Assembly (NCBI GenBank): GCA_907163375.1
Contig: CAJQUW010000506.1
Span: forward strand, 186,001 to 250,000
Source: Prostheceraeus crozeri
Lineage: Eukaryota > Platyhelminthes > Polycladida > Euryleptidae
Length of the DNA stretch: 64,000 nucleotides
Direction of reading: 5' to 3'
Position 1 is the first letter of the stretch; the number at the start of each line of letters is the position of its first letter. Below the pieces are notes generated by a model. The model was given only the letters and a program-made list of their open reading frames with translations, did no database searches and was not told the DNA's origin. Position numbers and translations under genes: made by a program. Of this stretch, positions 35,098 through 45,065 are shown one piece after another.

Positions 35098-35508
35098 TAA
35101 CTTGTATAAGAAGCGGAAACGTCACGTAGCCTGTTAATTCGAATGGTGGAATCTAACACAGCATAGATGAGTACATCGACTGTTTTCGTCAAATCTTTTT
35201 CAAAAAAGAATTCTAGTTTAAGACCCTTCGTGGCAGTGCCCGGACGATAAGAAGCACCTGCTTTATTGTTTGCTGTCAAATCAAATGCATAAAGCGTATA
35301 ACCTTTAGCAAATTCATCATAGGTCAAACCATTGGTGTCATTAGTATTCCAGTATTTAAATGTCTCCATAGTATTTTGATATGAGCGAGAATAATGTCCA
35401 TTAGCGAAGTCTGGGCAAAAAGGAGTACCAGGAGTGCAATCAGTATCGCGATGCAATCCGATTTGATTTAAACCAAAGTGTTCAAAGTTGAGGGGATTCT
35501 TCGATGTA

Positions 35509-38079
35509 CAGAAGTGTTCGGATTTAGTAACAATTCGGATTTACTAACATATTTTCGTAGCACGGCGAAGTTTCCTATTTATTATAGAGAAACTTGTTCG
35601 GATTTAGTAACGTCGAACTTAGTAACAATTCGTGTTTAGTAACAATTCTTATTTGCACCATTGATGAAATCGTTCGAGTATTGTAACATGTTGACCACCT
35701 GCGAACGAGAAGTATTTGTGCACACGTGCCCTTCCCTTCGGCGATTCAGATTTAATTGAGATAAAACCATTGATAACCTTAACAGATGTTATCTGAGGAA
35801 GCTGGTGTGCAGACTAAGTCAAGAGCCTATGGTCAAGAGCGTGTTACGATCATCAGTTGCATTGATAACTCACATCCCATCCCTCTCGATTCAAGCGCAA
35901 GTTAAGCATTGATGTAGGAGTTAGCAGGATAGTGGACTTCCTTAACTTTCTCGCTGCCGCGGTGAACCTGATGACCGTTTGTGCGAGACGAGGGATTCAT
36001 GTCATCACATTTTGACAATTGATAAGATGCTAATTCGAATTTGACTGATAATGATCTAAGAAAGAGCCTCTCTGAACACACCTAGGATGTCACTTTATAA
36101 AGTGTGAATGATAATTGTTTACACGATGGATCAGATAAGTGTCAGAGACTCCAAAATCTTGTTGTGTACTTGACGAAACTTACATCAATGAATTTAAGAT
36201 CTATCACCGGCTTTTAATCAAACCCGAAGGAAACACATCATCACAACCTTAGTCTGTCTAATATTGTGTGCACGCATTATGTCTCCACCTACGAACAAGC
36301 GAACTCGACTATCACTTTCGGACAAATACTCTGTTATTCTCGATTTGAATAAAGGTGTGAAATCTTCGACGATTCAGAAGCGATTAAATATTTCGCATTC
36401 TATTGTTTCTGTTATCAAGAAAAACAAGGATGCTATATTAAAACAGTTCGAGGCTGGTGAAAAGCAGACGCAAAAGTCAAGTAAGAAATGCAACTTCGAA
36501 GAACTCGATCGACTGCTTCTCGAATGGTTTAAACAGGCATCAACGGCGAATCTACAAGGATTAACGGGCTTCGTTCTGCAGCAACAAGCACTCAAACTTG
36601 CTGCTAAAGCAAATTTAGTGGATTTCGACGAAGAATAAATTGACATTAATTGGATCAATCGCTTCAAGAAAAGACATTCCATCGTGTCCAAAATTCAGCA
36701 TGGAGAAGCGTCATCTGTGGATACTAGCGACGTTGCTTATTGGCAGGAAAAGAGCTTACCAGAGATTCGACGTGCATTTCCTAGCAAGGACATTTTCAAT
36801 GTTGACGAATGTGGACTCATGTGGAAGTTGCTACCAAATAGAACACTGGCATTCAAGGAAGAAAAGTGCAGTGGAGGCAAGCATGCCAAGGACAGGATAA
36901 CTGTCTTAGTAGGAGCCAGTGCCGAAGGAGAAAAACTGCCATTACTTATCATCGGTAAGTCAAGAATGCCTCGTGCGTTCCGAAGCAAACAACTACCAGT
37001 GGAATATAAATCCAATCGACGCGCTTGGATGACCGGTGAGTTTTTTACTGCCTATATTCAGCAATTAGATCAGCAAATGAGGTCTAAAAATTGAAAAATC
37101 GCTCTCATCATTGATAATGCTCCGTCGCATCCCAAAGTCGCTAATCTAACGAACACAACATTGTTCTTCTTGCCTCCAAACACAACGCCTCAAATACAAC
37201 CTATGGATGCAGGTGTGATTAGAAATCTCAAATACCAATACAAATTGAAACTCGTAAATCGAAAGATTGACGCACATGACCTTGGTCAAAAATTCGCGAT
37301 TGATCTGTACGAAGCAGTCACCATGCTGCATAGCTCATGGCAGAATCTGTCAAGTGAAACGATTAAAAACTGTTTTCACCATGTAGGGTTTCATGAGGAA
37401 GAAGTGCAACCAATGTGCTCACATGAGATCGTTCAAGATGAGACGGTCATGCAACAAAACATTCCTGATAACATTTGGGAACGCCTGCGTTTGGTTTACG
37501 GAGACTTCAATTTCGATGAATATGTTGACTTTGACCATAATGTGAGCACAACAGAAACTCTCAGTGACGAGCAGATAATTCAAAGTGTTCTTCATCCAGA
37601 TACGGCAAGTGATGACTCTGATCAGGAATGTAGCGTTCAAAACGTTACAGAGTATGAGGCTCTGAGCAGCATTGATACACTTGTCCGATATTTTCGTGAC
37701 GACGAAGACGGTGCCCCTTTCATTTTTGAATTGAACAAATTCAAAAGTCATGTTGTTCGCCGTGGCCTTGACAAGAAGCGACAGTCCACATTGGATTCCT
37801 TCCTCAAGTAAGCATTGAAATAGAAGTGTGTCGGAAGTTAAGGATTGCTTTTAATTCCTCTTTACTACATGTACTATGCATTATTTTCTGTAGTAACTGC
37901 GTATATATCCTATAGTGCTTATGCTTCTAGTAACACTAATTGGTCATATTCTTGCTATTGATTGAATCTTTGTACCATTAGTTCATTGAAATTTCATCAG
38001 TGACATGATTTTTGAAAATTCGGGTTTAGTAACATATTTTACCTGCACGATGGCATGTTACTAAATCCGAACACTACTG
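35509..38079 (+). mobile_element. Pogo/Tigger-type DNA transposon
   Basis: Terminal inverted repeats of 23 bp (CAGWAGTGTTCGG...), one base different between ends, bound 2,571 bp. The left flank is TA; the right flank reads TG, a one-base change from the expected TA duplication. Inside is one transposase gene with two in-frame stops. It lies within the Polinton capsid gene, so it is younger than the Polinton. Further copies of the motif GGATTTAGTAAC lie just inside the left end (35534, 35597, 35630). Confidence 0.9.
36279..37811 (+). pseudogene. Pogo/Tigger transposase, two in-frame stops
   Basis: About 510 codons in one frame from ATG at 36279, interrupted by TAA at codon 120 and TGA at codon 272, with no frameshift. 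Residues about 7-55 form a Psq/CENP-B-type helix-turn-helix (LSLSDKYSVILDLNKG...SHSIVSVIKK). Residues about 75-120 form the second, CENP-B-like DNA-binding domain. The catalytic residues of the DDE domain are Asp176 (NVDECG), Asp279 (IIDNAPSH) and Asp310 (PMDAGVIRN), the last two 30 residues apart. The tail is acidic and ends QSTLDSFLK. Low decay suggests a fairly recent copy. Confidence 0.9.
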
Positions 38080-38953
38080 TGTTACCATTGTATGCATCAT
38101 TTGCAATCAATCCCACAATGATCATTTTTGGTGATTGTATAGGAAACAAACTATCTTTAACAAAGCTCTTTTGCGCACGAGGAATGGTGAAAATATGGAT
38201 CTCACTATGATTTACATCATAAACAGCATCATACTTCTTCAAACCCATCTCGTGACCATTAATCACCGAAGGATTCACTGGCATTCGTCGCACATAAAGT
38301 CTAACACCTTCAAACACAATCTTAAATTCAGTCTTTGCTCCATAAGTATTCAATACAAATTTAGGATCGTTCGGCAAGAGATGAACTCGCATGTCTACTT
38401 TTGACATTAAGAAACGTGATTGACGGAAAAAGTCCAAGTATAGGGTACTACATAATTCACACACCCTACTTTCTGCAGTCCACTTTTCACGAGTGACAAA
38501 TCCCTTGTTTTTGTCACTATCAAATTTACCAGCTTCATCTTTACACCAACCCATAACAGCCATGTCACTCTTTTGTGCTTGTGGCTGGAACTTCATGACT
38601 GTTGAAAAATTACCGAGATAGGGATAACTGTGTTGACCACCTTCAATCCGAGTTTCACCAATGGTCAATGATACATCCTTGAAGAGCGTTGCTATCGCCA
38701 AGTTATTCACGGCTACTTTGTCCTTGTTCGTCAAGGTTTGTGGCGTCCTTATTTACTATCTTAAACTTAACATGTTGATTAATGTCATTTACATCGATGT
38801 ACTCAGCATCATTTCCTGGTATTAAAAACTCAATGACACTACCAGAATCGATACTTGTCTGTGGATAACCAATGGATACATAATTTCTAATGATATCCGT
38901 CTGTATAGATGTTCTATCAAATAAGCAAAGGGATGAGGTTTTACATTCCATAA

Positions 38954-39340
38954 TTAAAACAGTCCACGTCGTCTGCGTTTTCTAGGAGGTATACGAGATG
39001 TTCTTTGCTTACGTTTGCCTGAAGTAGAGAGTGGATTGATGTGACTGATGACAGACCTGATACCAACCTTACCGACATTCTTCAAACTCTGTATTCCATG
39101 ACGCTTTAGCGATTCACGAATCGGCAATCTTCCTGAAAGCGCATCACTTGCTACATCTGCTGCTAATCTTACAACTTCCTTTAAAGCTGATTTTCCCACG
39201 TTTGCGATAGTGGGGAGCATCATACCTTTGACAGCACCCAATAGACTACCCCCTTTTTGACGTCTCGATCCAGCATAAATGGGAAAGCCAGCTCCATGAC
39301 TAGCAGAGGGAGCAGAATAAAACGTAGCAGTTTGATCCAT
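38954..39340 (-). CDS. Polinton small basic virion-type protein
   Basis: 128 residues from an ATG ending at 39340: SRRQKGGSLLGAVKGMML, then a helical KSALKEVVRLAADVASDAL block and a very basic C-terminus (KRKQRTSRIPPRKRRRR). It sits immediately upstream of the major capsid gene, as small core or pVI/pX-like proteins do in Polintons and adenoviruses. The role is inferred from composition and place. Confidence 0.6.
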   Translation of the reverse strand: MDQTATFYSAPSASHGAGFPIYAGSRRQKGGSLLGAVKGMMLPTIANVGKSALKEVVRLAADVASDALSGRLPIRESLKRHGIQSLKNVGKVGIRSVISHINPLSTSGKRKQRTSRIPPRKRRRRGLF

Positions 39341-39377
39341 AGGTATTTATTTATATTTACACAATTCATTACTTTGC

Positions 39378-40443
39378 TTAGGAACGTTGACTAACACGAT
39401 AAAGGTCAGAATGACGAATCCAACTGTTCATTGAATTTGGATAGCCAGCCCATTCCACCAGGCTCCACTTTTCTCCTTGTCGTATTTGGTGACGAAGTAT
39501 CTTTTCAACCATGTAGTCATCATCTTCTTTGGTGATGGGCGTTATCTCATGATGAGAAAAACTCCCTTCAATCTCGTCACCATGATAATCACGAAGCTTG
39601 TAGGTAGTGGGCTTGAATTTCTTGTTAACCTCAGAGACAGTAAATATTTCTTCTGTCCAATTGGGAAGATGACCTTTCGCAAACACGCTTTTCACCTTGG
39701 AAATGCGAACTTTGTCACCAACCTGAATGTCACGTTTACCTTGTGATGGTTGCTTGCGTTTAGCATTGATTTCACGGATTGTATCCACCATGTCTGGAGT
39801 TATGTCAGCAGGTTTGTGACCAATCATACGATGAACAGAATGATTGTAGGCGTGTACAGTATCGTGTAATACATCCGTCCACTTTTGTGTTACTTTTGCA
39901 GTGAAATAGCGCCATAGACGAGTTTTCAGTGTACGATTAAAGCGTTCGACCACTGCAGCCTTGTATGCACTTTTCACACTGAACATCTCAATGTTGTGTT
40001 CGCGAAATAAAGCACGCACATGTCTGTTTTCAAACTCTTTCCCTTGATCAGTCTGAATACGTGTGGGAATGCGTCCTTCACTGAAAATAGTTTGGAAAGC
40101 CTCGGCCACTTCTTCACCACGCTGTCTTGAGTGGTTGAACCCAAGCATAACGAGAAAATAAGTCAATGACAGTTAGGAGAAAGCGATAGCCTTTATTCTT
40201 TTTAGCTAATAAAGAAACATCAGCCAAATCTGCTTGCCATTGTTCATCAATATCATGAACGATATAAGAACGGGTAGGATAACGTTTTCGAGCTTGTGTG
40301 TGCAATGTATATGCAGGTTGAGCTTTAAACCATCTCTTCACTTGTTTCTGTGAATAACCACTTGCTTGTGACAACTTTTTCACTGAAGCATAACCTGCAT
40401 AATGCTTTGGGTTATAGTAAATTGATTTCAGATGTTCATCCAT
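39378..40443 (-). pseudogene. Polinton integrase (retroviral-type) with chromodomain
   Basis: Catalytic blocks of the DDE integrase are visible: WQADLADV, IQTDQGKEFEN and VERFNRTLKTRLW. The C-terminal end has a chromodomain-like block YMVEKILRHQIRQGEKWSLVEWAGYP, which may steer integration to chromatin. The N-terminal region starts near 40443. The gene is broken. Confidence 0.85.
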
Positions 40444-40449
40444 CGTCTA

Positions 40450-40644
40450 TTAAGAGGGATCGTTTATTTGTCTCAAAGTATCAGTCTTTTTCTCCGCTAG
40501 GGTTTGCGTTTGTGTTTGAGACCTGCTTTTGCTACTTTTTTTAGCCGTCTTGTATGAATCACTTTTACAACATGTACTTAAGCAGTTCAATGACACATGA
40601 ATGTTTGGCAACTCTGAACATGGGATGCAACATAGCTTCTTCAT
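40450..40644 (-). CDS. Small Cys-rich Polinton protein
   Basis: 64 residues from an ATG ending at 40644: KKLCCIPC, then LNCLSTCCKS, then a Lys/Ser/Gln/Thr-rich tail. The Cys pairs could bind metal. Located just upstream of the integrase. No family assigned. Confidence 0.4.
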   Translation of the reverse strand: MKKLCCIPCSELPNIHVSLNCLSTCCKSDSYKTAKKSSKSRSQTQTQTLAEKKTDTLRQINDPS

Positions 40645-40765
40645 ATTAGAAGTCTGTGATAAAATCAAATGATGGATAACGTGTTGAAGGTTTTGGTATA
40701 CGCTTCGGCAACTTCTCGGGTGTTTTCAAAGTTTGCTTGATTCTCTTTTTAGGTCTCTCTACACT

Positions 40766-41230
40766 TTAAAACTTTCTCATCCTAGGTGTAGAATCATTTT
40801 CCATTTCCTGCAAGGTATCACGACTAAGACTTGCCTTTGGAACATTGAATTTCTTCATACTTTTTGAAAAGAACTCCCATCCTGTAGGTGTAAAGTGACG
40901 ACGACGATCACGAACAGCATGATTAATTAAATCTTCCACTCTTGAGTCTCTAATGACTCCACCATCATCATCTACCACTTCACCTCGTTGAGTGATTTTC
41001 AAGTTGGGTTCGAGACTTCGATATAAGCTCAGTGCGCGATTGCGATAGGGTTTGGGTGAACCAAGCGAAAGATCATTGCGATTTTTTTCTTTCAATTGTT
41101 TCATTTCTTCTAAGGTAGAACTCTGCTTTATCAAACGATCATATGGATTTTTACTTTGTAGAGCTTCTTGTTCATATTGCTGATTAAGTTGTAACATTTG
41201 ATTTGTCCAAGGTTGTTGAGCACTCTGCAT
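40766..41230 (-). CDS. Conserved Polinton protein of unknown function
   Basis: 154 residues from an ATG ending at 41230. Helical N-terminal half (QMLQLNQQYEQEALQ, TLEEMKQLKEKN). C-terminal block VEDLINHAVRDRRRHFTPTGWEFFSKSMKKFNVP matches a block (..DLL..A.R.R....PTGW..F...L..LNVP) I recall from Polintons. It lies between ATPase and integrase. Confidence 0.6.
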   Translation of the reverse strand: MQSAQQPWTNQMLQLNQQYEQEALQSKNPYDRLIKQSSTLEEMKQLKEKNRNDLSLGSPKPYRNRALSLYRSLEPNLKITQRGEVVDDDGGVIRDSRVEDLINHAVRDRRRHFTPTGWEFFSKSMKKFNVPKASLSRDTLQEMENDSTPRMRKF

Positions 41231-41414
41231 TGTAGTCAGATGTATTTATTCTTCTTGTGGAATAGCAATCATGCGTTGAAAACCACTCATAACAATTTAT
41301 ATATGATCATGGGTTTCTCAAAGAGATGACTGCGTAAGTGATAATCCTCAGGACACTCTTGGGTAAAGTCCAAAAATAAATAATTATAGGGTTTTCCGTA
41401 GCAGCCTCAAATAC

Positions 41415-41906
41415 TTAAATTAAAGCTTTTGACTTGCGAGGAAGAACTTGTCGAGATAGGAATTCAACTTGACTTTTATCGCGAGGATTTTTAAAGATGA
41501 TGTTGTAATGCGTGTTTAGACTTCGACTCCGTGCCTCCTTTCCACTTGGAAAAAGATTTTGCATAATAAAAATGATAAAGCATGGTTTGTGATGAGCAGC
41601 CTTGGTAAACATAGCAGTTACTTCTTGTGAGTTCTTACTCTCATTAAGTAAATCATCAAGAATGATAATATCATAGGGTTGAATATCAGCAGTGCTGATA
41701 ATCTCCGGTTGAACCAACTAGCCCTTACCAACCAATTCACGATGTAAGTTATGTTGATAAATTCCATAGCACCAAGCAACACGATTCGGTATGCAGTCAA
41801 AAATCTCATTGCGACGCTCCAACAATTGCAGTGTTAAATGTGTCTTCCCACTATGAGAGGGTCCTACGATACACATAGTGTGATTACAGCGTAAGCGGAA
41901 ATCCAT
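41415..41906 (-). pseudogene. Polinton FtsK/HerA-type packaging ATPase (ATP)
   Basis: Starts MDFRLRCNHTMCIVGPSHSGKTHLTLQLL, where GPSHSGKTH is the Walker A loop. A later YDIIILDDLLNES is the Walker B type segment. Such ATPases pump DNA into capsids in Polintons and related viruses. It is shorter than usual and broken. Confidence 0.8.
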
Positions 41907-41945
41907 GTTGATTTTGATGAAAAGTCATACCATTTAACTTAGTAT

Positions 41946-42305
41946 CTATCCATTAATGGCTTTATTCGCGAGAGCGCCAGCTAATCCTCCCAAAGCAGGA
42001 CCGGCAGCTGCCATGATGATAGGCGCTAAAAGTGGTAAGAAGCCGCCGCGCTGTGATAATAGTTTGCGCTTTGTAGGAACTGATGTTTTTGGATTGCTCA
42101 AGGTGCGAAGAACTTTACCATGCCTGGTAATTCCATTGGCCTTTTTGCTATTTAATGTCATATAACGCACTTTTCGTATTTCCGCGCACATTTTACGAAT
42201 GAAGGCATTGTTTGCCAGCTTCATTGCCTCACATCGATGAGATGGTTTTAATTTTAATAAGCGACGAAGAGTGAGACAGAACTTTTTGTTTGCATTTTTT
42301 GACAC
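41946..42305 (-). CDS. Polinton small basic protein with hydrophobic C-terminus
   Basis: About 119 residues. The basic N-terminal part is followed by GGFLPLLAPIIMAAAGPALGG and LAGALANKAING, a glycine/alanine-rich membrane-active-looking segment as in small Polinton virion proteins. The start is uncertain, since the frame opens with a non-ATG codon. It lies just upstream of the ATPase. Confidence 0.5.
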   Translation of the reverse strand: MSKNANKKFCLTLRRLLKLKPSHRCEAMKLANNAFIRKMCAEIRKVRYMTLNSKKANGITRHGKVLRTLSNPKTSVPTKRKLLSQRGGFLPLLAPIIMAAAGPALGGLAGALANKAING

Positions 42306-43022
42306 TTCTGTCTGCGCGAACGGTGAGATGAACGACGTCTAGCCATTTTTACATGTGGATGTTAGAGTGTTCTTTGCTTAAACACGACAGCAGCGTCGAA
42401 ACATCACCGACGTAAACGCAATGAAATAGAGGAAGACATTGAGTACAGCACTAGTAAAAAGCAATACACTGAGAACAGCCACAGTACCAGTGGGATAGTC
42501 AGAAGCAGACACATGTGTGGGTAGCTGTAATGTATCATTCAGTGAGTACTATAGTTCAATGGAAACAGTTCAGCTGTGTCGTTTGCTTATATATTATGAG
42601 CCAGACATGAACAATCTGTTTGTACGATGATGCTTGTAAAGTTTAATGCCTTTGCATCAATTGTGCTTAAGTGGAAAAGGCTTCCCATAAGCAACGTGTA
42701 GAATACATAACTCCAAGCAAGGTAACGAAAGTAGACCATGATGTAACAGTGATGAAAGTGTTACTGTAAACTGCTTTGGTTTACAATTATAAGATAGCAT
42801 ATAGTCAACATCTTCACAGTTTGCATGAATGACAGTTAGCATTACTCAAACGATGTATCATCTCTCTACAATCACTGGATGATAATAGTTTTTACAACAC
42901 AAGAATCCACTGCCTTGTATAATCATGCTTTCTCTTTTCAATGAGACGGTGATACAGTGGTGTCATGGTCATAGATGACTGTTCTAAAATCGACAAGGAT
43001 TGCATCAAAATCATTTATATAC
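42306..43022. other. Polinton stretch without recognised gene
   Basis: Arg/Ser-rich codons continue a little beyond the previous gene. The remainder, including the open frame at 42657-42842, shows no recognisable product. Confidence 0.4.
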
Positions 43023-43523
43023 ATTGACTGTTGAAATCATTTCTTGATCACAGATGGGACACAACATACATGTAGTTTCCAAAGGTACATAGCACGTAGA
43101 ACACATAACAGTATGACAACATGGTAAAAAGAGAAGGACCGTTCCCTTTTAAAACACTCAACGCAGTTCCGTTCACATCATAATTTAGACGTCTCTTCTT
43201 CCAATTTCTTTCTGAAGTCACGTTTATTGGTAGAACTACTTTACAAATCAGTTGCAAATGTCACTTTTTTTTTTCACTCCAGATCGCACCAATTTCATCC
43301 TCCTATTTTCACTATTATTACATTGCAGCATGGAAAAATCCTCTATCCATCTTTGATTCAAATGATGATTCATAGCATGCTCATCTAGATCCATTAGTCT
43401 TTCGACTAAAGCGCCTGCTTTAGTATTTTCATTTAGATTTGTAACACTTTCTATAGCCTTCAACGAATAACCAAGCTCTCTTGCTACAAGCCATGAAGTT
43501 GGGAAACGAATGCAACTTTTCAT
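43023..43523 (-). pseudogene. UBA- and RING-like remnant, IAP-type C-terminus
   Basis: The upstream part shows LVARELGYSLKAIESV...AGALVERLMDLDE, the pattern of a UBA (ubiquitin-binding) domain. Downstream on the same strand, near 43040-43130, is a RING half with CCHTVMCSTC and MLCPICDQE, in the order C-x2-H...C-x2-C...CPxC. UBA followed by RING is the C-terminal layout of inhibitor-of-apoptosis ubiquitin ligases (BIRC2/3 type). No BIR domain was seen. It is a broken cargo gene of the Polinton, or possibly a captured host fragment. Confidence 0.5.
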
Positions 43524-44124
43524 CTTCAAATAATTTCAAATGATGATGAGTGTCAGGAATGGACACTCAGTTGAATATGCTTGATATGACTTGTACACCT
43601 TTGACAGTATTGATGACTCAGTGTAATCTAATACTTTACTTTCACAAACATGTGTCACGGTAAAGCTATTTGACTACATTATCACTTTATCAACCTGTGT
43701 TGCAGTAAAACTTTTGTACAACATGATAAAACTTTACTTTCACAAACTTGTGTTACAATACAAGTACAATAACAAGAGCTTGTTCACTACTGAAGAGAGA
43801 AGTCTGGTGTGTTGCATGTGGTGCAGGGGTGGCCTCCCATTTCATTCCATTTCATCATTTATTCTTCGCCTCTGCATTCCATATCCGAAGATATGTGGCG
43901 GGCTGGGGACCGCTTTAGCTGCATTAGAAGGTAGCCCTTAAGAGGGCTCATGGGGCGTTCTCCGTCCACCGACACTACTGTCACTTCCACGACTACTGCA
44001 AGAACTCTGAAAGGAAAAGAATAGATTAGATGCGGTAAGGAAATGATCATGTTGAAGTAACTTACTGGGAACTTTCTTCCGGACTTTTCGGACGACGAAG
44101 TCCTCAAGCTCGCCGGTGATGTCC
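43524..44124. other. Stretch with a retroelement-tail-like block
   Basis: No gene. On the minus strand, near 43836-43866, AATAAATGATGAAATGG continues into ATGAAATGGGAGG, matching a block at 30972. On the same strand a GTAAGT lies near 44065 and a TTTTCCTTTCAG near 44010, which would make a short intron just downstream of the coiled-coil frame. Confidence 0.35.
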
Positions 44125-44128
44125 ATAT

Positions 44129-44725
44129 TCATATGGAGGCATCGGACTTCGTCGCCCTCGTAGCATTGCTGCGTCTGATTGGGATCGCTAGTGATCGTTG
44201 GGCGTCATACACATTATTTTCGAAGAGGGGAAGCTGGACTTCATACACTCTTCTTTTTCTACACTTCTCACGCTCATGCAATCGCTCAACTTCCGACAAC
44301 AACTGTCTGTTAATCACCTTCGTCTCTTCCACTTCCTTCACCACACCTCGCATCCGCTCTACTTCATTCTTCTCACACATCAACTCCGACTCTAAGCGTT
44401 CAACTGCCTTCACTCGCTTCATCATTCCACTCCTTTCCTTCAACCACTCCTGCTCCTTCACTCGCTTCTCCAACTCCTCTCTCATCACCTTCATACCATC
44501 AACCTTAGCCTTCAGTTCTTCATTCTCCTTCAAAACTTTTCTATTCACACTCTCCATACCCATCATGCGATCCTTCAACCTCACAAACGCCTCTGTATCA
44601 TGCGCCTCTTTCCTAGGCGATGATGTCGCCAACGGCTTTCCCACTTCCTGACTCTCCCTGTCTTTCTTTTCCTGACCGTCCCACTCTTCCTTCAAATCAC
44701 CTATATCCCCAAACAATTCTTCCAT
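44129..44725 (-). CDS. Coiled-coil protein, unknown
   Basis: About 198 residues from an ATG ending at 44725. After an acidic start (MEELFGDIGDLKEEWDG), almost the whole middle is heptad-like and charged (LKENEELKAKVDGMKV, LLSEVERLHERE), predicting a long coiled coil. The end is basic. It could be an ORF1-like protein of a retroelement, a Polinton accessory protein, or a retrocopy. The LINE at 45050 is inserted upstream of it. No homolog recognised. Confidence 0.45.
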   Translation of the reverse strand: MEELFGDIGDLKEEWDGQEKKDRESQEVGKPLATSSPRKEAHDTEAFVRLKDRMMGMESVNRKVLKENEELKAKVDGMKVMREELEKRVKEQEWLKERSGMMKRVKAVERLESELMCEKNEVERMRGVVKEVEETKVINRQLLSEVERLHEREKCRKRRVYEVQLPLFENNVYDAQRSLAIPIRRSNATRATKSDASI

Positions 44726-45065
44726 CACCGCATCCAAATCAACCTAATCAGTCTTTCTAATTTTCGCTCTCAACTCCACTTCCTCAGTCGCATGCTCATC
44801 ACTCTTCTCAGCCATCCCCTTCGCAATCGAAGCTACATCCTTATCATTCTCCTCCATTCCCAACAATATCCCCTCAAATCATGACTTAAGCCCCTTCTCC
44901 CCGATGTTCCCAGTCTCACACTGCAAATGCGCCTTCAGAAACTCTGCCTCATCCCCCATCGCACATCCGACAAGACACACACAGCCTCAACATCACCTTC
45001 CAGTGATGGCCCATCGTCCCCTCTTTAGCTTTCAGATGCTTCTTAAGGTTGGCTGGCTGGCTGGA

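Larger units (their letters stand above)
35097..38951 (-). pseudogene. Polinton major capsid protein, split by a pogo insertion
   Basis: The N-terminal part (ending at 38951) has SIQTDIIRNYVSIGYPQ, SGSVIEFLIPG and AEYIDV. The middle has YPYLGNFSTVMKFQPQAQKS. The C-terminal part near 35100-35460 has GYTLYAFDLTANN and a final VLIYAVLDSTIRINRLRDVS. This order matches the double-jelly-roll major capsid of Polintons. A pogo transposon of 2.6 kb sits between the middle and the C-terminal part. The gene is a fossil. Confidence 0.85.
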
